64,000 bases of DNA from Dactylorhiza incarnata (taxonomy: Eukaryota; Streptophyta; Magnoliopsida; Asparagales; Orchidaceae). The stretch lies in NCBI GenBank assembly GCA_033032865.1, contig JAWHQI010000028.1, positions 10,187,001-10,251,000 on the forward strand, written 5' to 3'. Shown in pieces: positions 20,422 to 32,366 of the stretch (positions are counted from its first letter, which is position 1; every line of letters starts with the position of its first letter). Made by a program: the position numbers and the translations under genes. Under the pieces are notes generated by a model. That model worked only from the letters and a program-made list of their open reading frames with translations, was not told the DNA's origin and ran no database searches.

Positions 20422-21538
20422 ATTTTTGAAGTGGAAGTGGAATGGTGTTGGGCGGTCTGCGGATTGGAGACCGCAGAGACCGCGCAGTCTGCGCTAGTTC
20501 TCTGTCTGGTTCTGTCTCAGCGGTTTGTTTGAGGCAGTCTGATCTGGGAGACAGTTATCTGTTTGGGAGGCTTGCGAAGGTTGTTCTGGAGACTTGTTCA
20601 AGTCGGCCAAATGTTCTTGGTCTGTCTTCTTTGGAAGAAGACCGGGCGGTCTTCTTGTTGAGACTGCAGTGACCGAGTGGTTTGGTTATAACCGCAAGGT
20701 TTAATAAAGGAGCTATGAGCTATGCTGAGCTCGAGCGGTCGGCTTTGCGAGACCGCTCGCGATCTGATGGGCGGTTATTGAATCCCGGTTTGTGCGGTGA
20801 TGACATCCGTATACTCACCTATAAATAGGGGTGCAGGGCCCGTCATTATTAACGAGAACTGTAAGAACCAAAGTTGGCTTGATTGTGCCGGTCTCACTTT
20901 GAGGTCGTGCGGTCTGAGATTTTGTCTTACCGGTTTTTGTGTTCGCAGGTTAGCGCCTAGCATCTCGCGGTCAGCTTGTCTCCTTCTTCCAGCTTTGAAT
21001 AAACCAGTCCGGGCAGACTGTGTTTAGGTGTTCTTGGTTTGTGCAGCGAACTCAGTTGATCAGGCGGTCTTAAGTGGCCAGGCGGTCTTGGGTTGCGGTC
21101 TGTGCAGGTAGCAGTTCTTTGTTCAGAGTTCGCGGGTTCTTCTGTGGTCAAGACCGTGCGGTCTGGGCGATCAAGAAGTGCTAACTATTTGTTTTTCAGC
21201 AGAGGAATAAAGCAGCAAGTCAGCGGTCTGTGGTTGCGGTCTGACAGGTGCGGCTTGTATTCTGTTCGCGCGGTCTCAGGAGCTTTCATATGTCTTGTCT
21301 GTTCGCGCGGTCTGGCGGTCTCAAATTGTCAGGTCGCTGCAGCTTTGTGTTTTGTGCTTCTCTCTTCCGTGATTCTTATGAATCATGTCTCGCCATGTAT
21401 ACCTCGCATTGTAAAGAGATAGTTAATTCCATAGCACTTTTCGGTCTTCTCATTGTCATTGTTCTGCTACACTTGTAAAGGATTTGTGAAGTGTGTTCCG
21501 AATTTTTACTTCATCTCCGGACCTCAATTTTTTCAACA
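20416..21538 (+). repeat. 3' LTR of element A
   Basis: 1,123 bp, tgttaaattt...ttttttcaaca, uninterrupted. It shows the empty-site sequence for P (about 20940-20970). TATA box at 20820, ttgaataaac at 20994. Rich in cggtct/agaccg words. Confidence 0.93.
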
Positions 21539-21543
21539 ATAGT

Positions 21544-23391
21544 GCTTGGTCTGACTGGGTTGAGCAGATAGTGCACTCTTCCCAAGGAAAGATTGTCTTT
21601 TGCTGAGCCAAGTAGAAAGGAGCTTAAGACCACTCTCTGTCTCCTTGCTCTCTTTGCATCCATAGATGCTACTGTGATCATATGAATTTGTGGGTATGAT
21701 CATTTTTTTAAAGACTGTCTTCCCTTGAGCATATTTCCCACTATTTTCAATTTGAGAGTAGCCCAAACCTTTCTTATTTGTTTGTGAAAAGTCATCAATC
21801 AAATTAAGATCAGTTTTTGGCTTGGAATAACTAGTCACAATTTTCCTTTCCTCTAAGAGCTTATCCTCCAGTTCTTTGATCCTATTATTTTTATGCTTAA
21901 TAACCTCAGTTAAAGTGTTGGTGCTCAATGTACACATTGACAGTTTGGTCTTATCTTGAGCTAGTTCAGCTACTTTCTCAAGTAGCTCATCTCTCTTGTC
22001 ACTCAAGGAGAAGATTTCAGCTGCTTGGGCCTTATAGAGAGCTTTTCCTTTCTTAAGGGATTCAAGTAGGGCACCAAACCTCTCAATGTATTCAGAATCT
22101 TCTTCTCTTTTAGTTGAAGAGGAGCAGGCATCTCAATCTATGTCAGATATAGTATGAGAGCCTTTAGGAATTACCTGGTTATGATGGGTTTCACCACAAC
22201 ATTCTTCATCTGAGCAGGTCATAGAAATTATATGGCTATCTGATTCTGATGAGGAGCACTCAGTGTCATTGTCACTAAGTGTTCTCACATTCTTAGCCAC
22301 AAGGCTCTTCTCTGTCTTCCTGCTCCTTGAGTGTTTTCTCTCTTCACTCTTCTCTTGCCTCTTGAATTGACATTCAGCAATGATATGTCCAGGATTTTAC
22401 AGCTGTAACAAACAATGTAAGAAGAAATATGTTTGTTAGATTTGGAATCATACCTTCCTGATCTGTGTATGGTCCTAGACTTGTCTTCTCTCCTAAAACT
22501 AGAGGGAGAAGCTTCATATCTTCTGTTCCATCTTCTTCTGTTTCTCAATAATTTCTTACAATACTTGGTCAGCATTGAAAGATCTCCATCAGAGAGCTCT
22601 GAGCTGGAGTTGCTTAAGGTCTCTTCCTTTGAGATATAAACAGGCTCCACAGTCTTGTTCTTTCTTTAATCTTCACCTTTAAAGGTCCCTCCCTATTCTC
22701 TGATGTGAGCCTTGGAGCTTTCCTCTTCAGCCTTTCTAACATTTAACTGCAACTCATATGACAGAAGATTTCAATTTAGTTGTTGAGGCTCCTTACCTTT
22801 CAGATTGCCAACTTCCCTGATGGCATACAAATTCATACCCCATTCTTTATTTATAGATCTCAGAAACTCGTCATTGAGCCCATAATTGGTGAGCTCTCTT
22901 TCATAAGTTTTTAGCCCATTAACAATCCTGAAGAACTTTTCTTAGCAGGTAGCTATGTCATCCTTCTTGTCTTGTCGGAAGGATTCATACTCCTGATTTA
23001 GAAGGGATTTTCTGTCATCCCTGATCTCTTTTGTTCCTTCCATGTATACAACCAAGGAATCCAACATTTCCTTTGTTGTTTTATAATGAATTAGATTCCA
23101 AAAGGTTGAATCATCAATTGCATTGACAATGATGTTCTTAGCCCTTTTGTCCATGGTGACCAAGGCTACTTCATCCTTGGTGAACTGGGATAGGGTTTTG
23201 GGTGTAGAAGCTATTATTGGGTTCACAGGGATATTCATGGGAATATAGGGTCCCTCTTCACTTGTCATATAGACTCTACGGTCTGAAGCTTCCATGTACA
23301 ACTTGATTCTCTGCTTCTAGGTAACAAAGTTATTTTTGGAGTAGATGGGCAGCTTCATTGAGCTCGTTTCCTTATGATGCTCACCAGCCAT
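21544..23391 (-). pseudogene. gag: Element C gag, decayed
   Basis: Reads from ATG at 23391 down. The N-terminal part (LYMEASDRRVYMTSEEGPYI, then FTKDEVALVTMDKRAKNII and FWNLIHYKTTKEMLDSL) is the DUF4219/UBN2-type copia gag core. A stop near 23320 sits where Trp is expected, another follows IATC near 22945. At 22385-22330 a CYSCK...H...C zinc knuckle can be traced but is split by a frameshift. The C-terminal part (21533-22006) is a Lys/Glu-rich coiled coil (VAELAQDKTKLSM, HKNNRIKELEDKLLEERK). The layout resembles Sirevirus-type gag with a long coiled-coil tail. It is non-functional. Confidence 0.85.
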
Positions 23392-23459
23392 TGTTTGTGA
23401 TCACAACCCAATAAACTCGTAGATCTTGTTCTAAGCTGTTAAGCCTTTGAACTCAACCT

Positions 23460-23472
23460 ACCTTTGATACCA
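23460..23472 (-). promoter_or_regulatory. Primer-binding site of element C
   Basis: On the minus strand tggtatcaaaggt follows the LTR end by two bases; near-complement of initiator-Met tRNA. Confidence 0.8.
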
Positions 23473-23474
23473 AT

Positions 23475-25070
23475 TGAAAGATTTGGGTTGTCATACACCT
23501 AGAGGGGGTGATTAGGTACTTTTAATATTAATTGCAACTTTAAAAATTCTAGCTAGCATAGCACATAAGCAACACAAAAAACCCTGTATTTATAGTGGTT
23601 CCCTTCAAGACAATGTGTCAAGAGGTACTCCACTGTCCCTCCCACCTATCTAGCAATGTGCTAGACTAGGCAACTTATCCAACTCAAATCTCTTCTTAAT
23701 AAGCATATCTTACAACTCAGGCTCACAAAGAACCCTACCAACAACTCAAATTTTTGTACAACAACTCAGATCTTCACCAAGATCCTACCAAACTCATGCT
23801 CACAAAGAACCTTATCAAACTTAGGCTCCCAAAGAACCCTACCAAACTCAGGCTCACACAAAACCATACCAACACTCAGATCTGTTACAAGATCTTACAA
23901 GCTCAGGCTCACAAAGAACCCTACAAAACAAGAAAGGTGTTTTTCTGTTGCAGAATAGAAGGCTTCAAGATATGAGCATTGAAAGGTCTTCTTCTTCTTC
24001 TTGCAAATATAAGCCCGGAGATCTTTTAAATCTCAGAACTGTTCTTGAGAATCTTCTTCAGAGAAATTTTAGATGGACTTTTCAACTAGAGAAGAAGATT
24101 CCTTCTTTCTTTTTCTTTGATCTTCACGGCACAGCAATGAAGTCTTCTTGTTGAGTACTTTTCTCTCTTTTCTGCATGTATGCTTGTATGTGTGAGAATA
24201 AGAATGAGAGAGAATAACTATATCAAGTGTATTCTGAAATCGACAATTTCTCTCTTTTATATTCTTTTGTAACTTTGCATAAAGGCCCTTATTAAATTAT
24301 TGGATAATTATTTCGGCAGATAGGAATGTTAATAGAAACGACATAATATATTAACATAAATGTTTTTCCATTCTTGGAACTTGCAGAATATCGAAGTGAA
24401 TAATATTCTTCATTAATGTTGTGTAATGGCTATATTCTGTGGAGAATATATCATTTAATATTCCTTGGTTAGCGCACAAGATAGGCGGCGTGCAATTTAC
24501 ATATATTTCAATTTCCGAGAAAATCGTCACATTAAATGTAGTTCAGCATGTGTCAAGACGATAAATTTCCTTCATGTCGATATCGTCTTAGTCATCTCAA
24601 TGATATGTAATCTATACGATGATATCCTTGACATACTTTCTTCTTCAAGACTTTACTTGTTATCTCAATAATACTGCTTCTTCTAGACGATATCGTCGAG
24701 ATGTTTCCTTCTAGATGATATGTCTTCAATCTTCAAGACGATATGTCATCTTCAAGTCGATATCGTCTAGACATCTGAACTTAGCTTTCTCAATGATAAA
24801 GCTTCTTTAAAATGGTATTATTGAAACAGTTTCGATGATATGTTTCCTTTCTCAACGATATGTCTGTTAAGGGTCAAGCCCATATTTGACTTAGTGATTT
24901 TTTTACTTCTTGTGTAGTTTTGATACTAAAAATATAGTCTTGATACTAAATATATAGTCTTGACATACCTGTCACATCATGAACTAAAACACACATAAAA
25001 AACAACTTGGCTTATCTATACTTGTGTTCCTTCTTCAAATCTAGGAACATTGAGGGCACAATACCCAACA
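23475..25070 (-). repeat. 5' LTR of element C
   Basis: 1,596 bp. On the minus strand it starts tgttgggtattgtgccctc and ends atctttca. It holds repeated gacgatatcgtc and cgatatgtc palindromes (24555-24860), followed in the minus direction by a TATA box (tataaaag, 24254-24261). A block at 23700-23930 repeats an aact(c/t)aggctcacaaagaaccctacc-type unit about five times. Confidence 0.85.
23700..23935. repeat. Short degenerate tandem repeat in the C LTR
   Basis: The word ctca(g/t)gctcacaaagaacc recurs at about 23718, 23793, 23823, 23851 and 23903 with spacing of roughly 28-75 bases, mixed with caagatc(c/t)tac units. It lies in the R/U5 part of the LTR. Confidence 0.6.
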
Positions 25071-25515
25071 AGGATTACATAAAAATCATGTTCCTCCATA
25101 ACTAAATTATCCAAAAATGAAGAAAATTCAATATAAGAAATAATATTCTAATCTAAAGTTTGGGGAGGAGTATCAAATTGAAATTGTGAAAATTCCCCAA
25201 AATTAGAGTACGAGACTTGCGACGCAAAAGAAGAAGAACAAAAATTTGGATCTAAAGATTTATCTTCGTCGCTCCTGAAACTATTCGGGTGAGCTTGCCA
25301 CCAAGAAGAATCTACTTCTGAGTTAGAAGAAAAATTATTAAAAACTAAAAAATTATTCATGTGAAAATTTGAAAACATAGTTTCGTCAAAGTTGCAACAA
25401 TTATTTTCATTAAAAGTGGAAAAATTATGATAGTAATTATTATCAAAATTATTTGCATAAGATTGATAAAAATCATTTTCATAATATAAATTTGGAGAAT
25501 ATGAATGAAATTAAC
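25071..25515 (-). pseudogene. Unidentified Asn/Phe/Ser-rich minus-strand remnant
   Basis: The minus strand is open from about 25500 to 25148. It reads low-complexity YYHNFSTFNENN-type sequence, then MFSNFHMNNFLVFNNFSSNS, then SSWWQAHPNSFRSDEDKS and ends QFDTPPQTLD. I do not recognise the family. The style (Asn/Phe-rich linker with a WW-containing patch) is seen in retroelement gag spacers, but that is only a guess. It sits between the C LTR and LTR fragment N. Confidence 0.3.
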
Positions 25516-25866
25516 ATTCTTCACTTTTATGAGGTGCACCGCATCGACGAAAGGCAGTTTTGCGCTGTCGGAAATCCAACATCGATGTCGCCCAGGAGAC
25601 AGCTCGACGGTTACAACAACTGCCCACGTCTTCACCCACGACCGGCAGTTTAGCGCTGTCGGAAATTCGACATCGATGTCGCCCAGGCGACAGCTCGGCG
25701 GTTACAACAACTGCCCACGACTCCACCCACGACGGCACTCCAGCGGCAGTTTAGCACTGTCGGAAAATTCTGACAGTCACTGTCGCCCAGGCGACAGTGA
25801 ATTTCTATAAATTGGTTCCTTTGGTTCGTGCATTCCAAGCTTTTGAGAATTCCAGTCCGAAGTGAT
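25516..25866 (+). repeat. Fragment N: B-type LTR promoter region
   Basis: Holds gctgtcggaaat, gatgtcgcccaggcgacagc and cgacggttacaacaactgcc, repeated in three units of about 97 bp (near 25560, 25655, 25750), then tataaattgg at 25806 and gtgcattccaagc. It matches B LTR 9257-9490 in plus orientation. The rest of the LTR is missing; at 25867 it switches to minus-strand K sequence. Confidence 0.8.
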
Positions 25867-27299
25867 AAAAAGAATATGTTTGCACATGACACTTTACAAT
25901 TCTTTCCAAGGTGCTCAACCTCACAATGCTCATTAAGACTTATCAGGAGGGTGAGTAGTGTTTGGTGGAGTTATCTTTGGCCATTGATTTCATTATTTTT
26001 TTATTTAGAGCTTGCGCCAAAGGTCTCCGAATTCACTTGTTGTTGCAAACATTAACAATATTGAAATAGCACTTCTATGTGTGCAAGAAATTTATTGTTT
26101 GAAAGATGGTGTAGGTAATTTAGACATGCAACTTAATATGTTAAAAACTATTACACTACACAATTGTGTAAGACTAAGATTATGAGCACATGTAGATTAC
26201 CAAAATAGCAAGTGAGTGAATCATTGATTAGCATACAACATTACTCATACTTAGAGTCATGCTAGGCAATCATACACAATTTTCTATAGACTATTTCATT
26301 GCACATAATCAGATTAAGGTCAAGGCATGACAAAATAAAATAATGTTTAGGAAATATGAAATTAGAATTAGACATTAAAGAAAATCTTTAAGTGTATGCC
26401 TAATCAATTTTGACCAATTTGAAACAAAATTACTAAGAAGTTTGCTCTTGTGAAGTCATATTGTCAAACCATAGTTTTGTATATATTTAAAGAAAAAACA
26501 AATAACAAAAACATATTTTTATTTTTTTTGAATTATTTGAATTTTTTTCGTATTTTAGAATGAAACAACCAAATTAATAACAAAGTAATTTCAAATCTAA
26601 GAAAAGAAATAGAGAAAAATCATTACAAAAATACCAGAAACAGTGCAGAGAAATCAGAATTTCAATTTGGCAAAAGGAGCTAATGCCTGGCGTCAAGTAC
26701 TTAACGCACAACCAGGTCACTCTTTCTTGAGATTTTTGAAAACAAATTCTCCGGAATATGGAGTATGTATATAGACCTTCATAGTGTAGAAATTTCAGAG
26801 AATTTGGAATTGACCAGAAGGCTATTTAAGCATATTTTGGTGATTTTAAAAAAAATTTATCTTCAATATTTGATTTTTGATTTTCCCCCATTTTTGTGAG
26901 ACTATTATTGGACTTAGCAATTTAAAGTGGATCTTGGACTTCCCAAGGTCTACTCTATGAAGGGTTCAAACTGGTACTAGGAGATATGATGAGGTGACAT
27001 CCCAAATCTCCCTTTCACAAGATATTTAATTATTATGTTTAGAATTTATGTAGATGACGCACATCAATATGTTTAGAATTAGAGGTTTTAATAATGTAGC
27101 AACAAAAGTAAAATATGTAAACTAACAACTTACAACTTTTTTTGCATTACACTTACAACTTCATTACACATCTATATGGACTTAGCAGTTTTAATATTAA
27201 AAATTTATAAACTCAAATTTTTGAAAGAGTGAAATATGTTTAGAATTAGAGGATTAATTAAAGAAGTGCGGAAGTTATTTTTGAGGAGAAATAGCATTT
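25867..27299 (-). other. Non-coding 3' region of element K
   Basis: AT-rich. It matches, reverse-complemented, B 13400-14530 (for example cctcacaatgctcattaag at 25918 and a gaattcacttgtt word at 26030). A taatgcctggcgtcaag palindrome-type motif is at 26684. No ORF of note. Confidence 0.75.
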
Positions 27300-28281
27300 G
27301 ATGGGTTTCAATTTGATATATCTAAGACTCCTAATTCTAATCAAAGCATGTTGAAACGAGCATCGGGGGGAGGTTTTGTAAAAATGTCTACAAGTTGAGA
27401 TTATCTCCCTATGTAGCTAACTCTCATATGTTCTTTCTTAATATGATCCCTAATGAAATGATGACGCACATCTATGTGTTTGGATCGTGAATGATGAACA
27501 GGATTATTTGTTAGGTCAATTGCACTTTTGTTGTCACATTATAATTCAATATTATTTAGATGTAGCCCAAAGTCTTATAGTGTTTGACTCATCCAAAGGG
27601 CTTATGCACAACAACTTCATAGTGCGACATATTCGGCCTCGGTGGTGGAGAGGGCAACATAATTCTATTTCCTACACGAACAAGCTACTAGTGAGGGGCC
27701 TAAAAAGTGACATGTGTCGCTTGTGCTTTTACGATCTAGTGAACACCCAGCATAATGAGAGTCAAAATATCCATGTAAAATAAATGTTTCATTATAAGGA
27801 TACCATAGGCCTAGATTAGATGAGCCGATTAAATGTCTAAAAATTTGTTTGACCGCTTTTAAATAAGACTCTTTAGGATTGGCTTGGAATCTAATGCATG
27901 AGCAAACGACAAACATAATATCGGGTTTAGACGCACTTAGATATTATAGCGACCCTATCATTCCTCTATATAGTGTTTGGTCAATAGAAATTTCGGCTTC
28001 ATCTTTTCCTAATTTTAGAGAGGCACTCATAGGTGTGGAGGCTTGTTTTAAATTTTCAAATCCAAATCCTTTTAACATGTCATGAACATATTTAGATTGT
28101 TTTATAAAAATTCCATCATTTCTTTGTTTGATTTGAAAGCCAAGAAAATAGGTAAGTTCTCCTACCAAGCTTATTTCAAATTGTTTTTGCATTACACTTA
28201 CAACTTCATTACATAATTGATCATTAGTGGATCCAAAAATGATGTCATCTACATAAATTTGTAATATGATTAGATTATTAT
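27300..28281 (-). pseudogene. Element K RT C-terminal part and RNase H, frameshifted
   Basis: The minus strand holds IYVDDIIFG (28233-28261) out of frame with the RT piece upstream. FEISLVGELTYFLGFQIKQR and KYVHDMLKGFGF (28192-27944) are the RT thumb region. YFDSHYAGCSLDRKSTSDTC, STTEAEY and a DIFTKP-type block near 27395 mark RNase H. At least three frames are needed to read it. Confidence 0.85.
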
Positions 28282-29127
28282 TTACATGCTTGATAAAAAG
28301 TGTATTGTGGCACTTCCCATTACATAATCATGTTTTAATAGAAATGAAGTTAATCTTTCATACCAAGCACGAGGCGCTTGTTTTAAACCATATAGTGCTT
28401 TATCTAGTTTAAACACATGATTAGGATATTTTTCATTTATGAAACCGGGGGGTTGTTCAACATTAACCTCTTCTTTAATGATTCCATTTAAGAAGGCACT
28501 TTTAACATCCATTTGAAAAAGTTTAAATCTTTTGAAGCTTACAAAGGCAAGAAAAATTTGAATGGATTCTAAGCGAGCTACGGGTGTAAAGGTTTCATCA
28601 AAATCTACTCCTTCGATTTCTGAATAACCTTGTGCTACTAAACGGACTCTATTCCTAGTAATTCTAGATTCACTATCTAATTTATTCTTAAAAATCCATT
28701 TTAAGCCTATTACCGGATGATTTGATGGTCTTTCTATAAGATTCCAAACCTTATTACGTTCAAATTGTTCTAATTCTTCATGCATCGCTAAATACCAAAA
28801 TTCATCATTTAGCGCGGTAGAAACATTTTTAGGCTCAATTTCGGAAACAAAGCATAAATTAGAGAAAGATTCATGAATGGAAGAGCGTGTTGTTACCACT
28901 CTTGATGGTTCTCCAATGACAAGTTCTCTTGGATGATCTTTTGTGAATCTAAGCACGTTTGGAGGTGTGATCTCTTCTTGCACAACCTCTATTTCTTTGT
29001 CACGTCCAAGTTGTTCTATATTATCTTCCTTCAAGGGTGAAGGGGATTCCTCTTCTTTTCCTGTAATATTAGAATCCACACAAGGAACAAATTCATCAAA
29101 CCTCACATGAATGGACTCTTCAACCAT
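28282..29127 (-). pseudogene. Element K reverse transcriptase, N-terminal 281 codons open
   Basis: Begins after the integrase with a linker (VRFDEFVPCVDSN, acidic). Then FWYLAMHEELEQFERNKVW, WIFKNKLD, RVRLVAQGYSEIEGVDFDET and FQMDVKSAFLNGIIKEEVNV are standard copia RT blocks, ending YGLKQAPRAWYERL. The frame is lost just before the catalytic YVDD. Better preserved than the rest of K. Confidence 0.9.
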
Positions 29128-30377
29128 TTTAGAACTTTTATTGTATATCCTATATACTTTACTAGTTGAAGAGTAACCAAGAAATATTCCTTCATTACAT
29201 TTTTCATCAAATTATGTTAATGCATCTTTGGTGTTTAGGATAAAGCGTTGATATAAAAAGACATGAAAGTAAGATACATCAGGTTTCTTTTTGTAATATA
29301 ACTCATATGGACTTAATTTTAGGATTGGGCGAAGCATGACTCGATTTATGAGATAACAAGATGTATTTACAGCTTCGGCCCAAATGGATCTAGGCAGCCC
29401 ATACTCTGATAGTATAGTGTGTGTGAGTTCCTGAAGGGTTCTATTTTTCCTCTCCACCACACCATTTTGTTGGGGGGTGCGTGGAGTGAAAAATTCATGT
29501 TTAATACCTAGATTATTACAAAAGGTGGTGAAACAATCGTTTTCAAATTCCCCTCCATGATCTGATCTAATACACTTAATTTTTAGTTCTAATTCATTTT
29601 GAATGTGATTGCATAGTTTAGTAAATTCTGAAAAAACATCAGATTTGGAGGTAAGAAATAATGTCCAAGTTTATCTAGAAAAATCATCAATTAAAACAAA
29701 TATGTACTTTTTACCACCTAGATTACAAGTGCTGATTGGCCCAAATAAGTCCATGTGAATTAGTTGTAGAGGACTAGTGGTGGACATTTAATATTTGTTT
29801 TTTAAGGATGTTTTAGAAAATTTTCCCTTTTGGAATGGTGGGCATAAAGTGGATAAATTTCCATTAAGCATTGGTAAACCCCTTTTTATTTTATTTTTTG
29901 ACAATTTTAAGATCAACTTGGTGCTAGTGTTAGCAAGACGCCTATGCCATAATTCTAGTTCTTCATTTTTTGTAATTAGACATTTTAGTGATACACGTGA
30001 TAGATCATGAAAAGAGATTAAATAGACATTATGAATTCTTGGTGCACTGAGTACAATATCATTAGTCTTAGGATCTATAATTTTGCACAAATTAGTAGAC
30101 GACTCAAATAACACATTAAGACCTTTATCGCATTTTGACTAATAGAAATTAAGTTGTGTTTTAAGCCTTCTACAAATAAAGCATTTGTAAGAGAGAAGGA
30201 GTCGTTACCCACTGTACCGATGCCTAATATTCTTCCTATTCCATTGTCACCAAACGTCAAGGTTCCACCTTTCTTCTTTGTGAGGCTAAGGAACTTTGCT
30301 TTATCGCCCGTCGTGTGCTTGGAGCAACCTGAGTCTAAGTACCACATGTCTTCCTTGTCCTTAGTCTGCCAACACAC
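29128..30377 (-). pseudogene. int: Element K protease, GAG-pre-integrase and integrase
   Basis: WYLDSGCSKHTTGDKAKF (near 30345) is the protease active site. LTFGDNGIGRILGIGTVGN and NALFVEGLKHNLISIS lead to LWHRRLANTSTKLILKL, where the second His of HxxxxH is replaced by Asn. The integrase catalytic part (29800-29460) is readable in pieces, including SDHGGEF and PQQNGVVERKNRTLQEL, with stops between. A second piece (29212-29460) continues to DVSYFHVF. Confidence 0.87.
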
Positions 30378-32317
30378 CTAAGAAGAAGATGTTAGTGAAG
30401 ATCTGGATACCCATGTGGTTCCTCCCATAACATAGGTGGTGACCTTAGGCACCCAGATTTGTTTTAAAGTGCGCTTTCCCTTCTTCCTGCAAGAGTTTGT
30501 GGTGTGCCCAAAAAGTAAACAATTGGCACACGCAACAAAAGTGGTTGAGAACTTTTTCAGAGAGTTTTGTTGGCCCTCGTTGGCAGACACTGAAGTCGAA
30601 GGGGTGACGGAAATGTTATTATAACAAGAATATTTGTTTCTGGAACTAGAGATAACGTCGGAGTTACAGGTTAACGCAGGGCGGTAGCTTTCCGAACCAT
30701 ATCCAAGCCCAAACTTTCTAGAACCATGGCACTGGTTGCCCAAAATCATATCTAGTGATTTTTGGCCAACTCCAAATTTGTTTATTGCCAAATTAAGATC
30801 ATTGAATAGTGATTTTAAAGCGAAGTTTTTACTTACTAAATTTCCATACCTGTTTGTGAAATTTTTCTTTTCATTTTTCAGTTTCAGAAAGAGAGATTTT
30901 CAAACTTCTTTCTAAGTCTCTCTTTTGATTTGTGAGAGATTCGATATTTGAGCGAGCCGTAGAAAGATTATTTTCAAGTTCTTTTGTCCTTGCAAGCTAT
31001 GATTATTTCCTTGGCTAGTCTCTATCTATTTTCCCAATGTTTTTACTTCCTTATTTAATTTTTTATTTTATTTTAAAAGAATTTTATTTTCAATTCTTAG
31101 AAGATCAAGATCTTGTAGGCTTTTACAAAAGGATTTACATATTTTCATGCACTCAAAATAAAGGTCAGGAAGTAGGAATTATCTCAGTGTTGCTTTGGAC
31201 ACTGCATTCGTTGTCCGTTGATTCATGGCTCTTCCCCATGAGGCATAGATTTGCCTCATCCCTATCGCTTGAAGATGACCCATTTGAACTTTCGGATGAA
31301 GAATCATCCCACGTTGTAGCCTTCAGAACCATGTTCTTTTCCCATCCTTTATGTCGCTTCTCTTTTTATTCTTTTAAGTACTTTGGCCATTGGCTTCTTA
31401 TATGCCCGATCTTTCTGTAGTGGAAGCACTCAGGAGAGGGTCATTTTTCACCGTCGTCGCTTGATTTTTCCTTTTTCTCCTTTTTGGAAGATGATCCTTT
31501 TCGGAAGTACTTGCGGAAGGTGTTCCTCCTTTCTGGATTCTTCATGAAGTTTATGAAATTTTTCACAAAGAGACTCTCCTCATCTTCTTCCTCATTGTCA
31601 TCCTCTTTCCTTGACTTTAGTGCCAAGGCTTTCTTCGTTGGCTCTTTGGTGTATTCTTAATCTTGGATTTTGAGTTCTACCTCATGGCTTTTGAGGTTCC
31701 CAATGAGGCTCTTAATCTGAAGCCATCTTAGATCATGCGATTCCAAAATAGCTGTCACCTTTGGATTGAACTTTGGAGGGAGAGATCGAAGGATCTTTCT
31801 CACCAAGTCACCGTTCGAGAAGGTTTTTCCAAGGATCTTTGAGGCGTTCATGATCTTGGTAAAACATGTGTACATCGAGTCAACGTCCTCTTCTGTATCC
31901 ATTCTGAATCTTTCAAACTCCGACTCCAGTTGTAAGAGCTAAAGTCTTTAACCTGAGAGGTACCTTCATGAGTTAGTTCAAGCAAATTCCAAATGTCATA
32001 AGCAGTTTCACAAGCACAAACTCTATTAAATTCAGTCCAATCTAATGCGCAAAATAAGGCATGCAAGCTTTAGCATTATTTTTTCATTTATTTTTGTCCC
32101 CATCATCCCATCTATCTTTAGGCTTTTCCATGGTTTCTTCTCCAACAACATAAGTAGGAGTAGTATACGGTGTTTCAACACTAGCCCGGAAGTCTAGATC
32201 TAAATTTATTAGAAAATAATGCATTCGCGTTCTCCAATAGTTATAATCAGTTCCGGTGAAAAGTGGAGGTCTACTTATTCCTTGCCCTTCATGGAAAGCG
32301 AGATCACGGAGTGCCAT
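30378..32317 (-). pseudogene. gag: Element K gag, decayed
   Basis: ATG at 32317 follows the leader. PPLFTGTDYNYWRTRMHYFL opens the copia gag N-domain. MHALFCALDWTEFNRV and AYDIWNLLELTHEGTSQV (32066 down) and KILRSLPPKFNPKVTAI (31800) are the UBN2 core. An acidic/basic segment (31626-31441) follows, then a coiled-coil-like stretch in which the frame is lost (30800-31400). CANCLLFGHTTNSC (30488-30531) is an intact CCHC zinc knuckle, followed by TLKQIWVPK. Compared with B gag, K keeps the zinc knuckle and the full UBN2 core. Confidence 0.88.
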
Positions 32318-32353
32318 TATTCCCGGTTGTTAGACTATATTGGAATAACCCTA

Positions 32354-32364
32354 CTCTGATACCA
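32354..32364 (-). promoter_or_regulatory. Primer-binding site of element K
   Basis: tggtatcagag on the minus strand, next to the LTR end; initiator-Met type. Confidence 0.85.
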
Positions 32365-32366
32365 CT

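Larger units (their letters stand above)
4382..21538 (+). mobile_element. Element A: nested Ty1/copia retrotransposon
   Basis: A complete copia element by structure: 5' LTR (4382-7704), initiator-Met PBS, gag, protease, integrase, RT, RNase H, polypurine tract, 3' LTR (20416-21538). Integrase before RT is the copia order. The TSD atagt is at 4377-4381 and 21539-21543. Two later insertions interrupt it: P in the 5' LTR and B in the protease. Without them it would be about 6.4 kb. The coding region has in-frame stops and a frameshift, so this copy cannot make its own proteins. The two LTRs show scattered substitutions, so A is clearly older than B. I do not assign a copia lineage. Confidence 0.93.
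21539..25070 (-). mobile_element. Element C: remnant copia element (5' LTR and gag), minus strand
   Basis: LTR at 23475-25070, PBS at 23460-23472 and decayed gag at 21544-23391 in consistent minus-strand order. Its downstream part was cut by A; pol and 3' LTR are not in the window. The A TSD lies within its gag. Confidence 0.85.
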
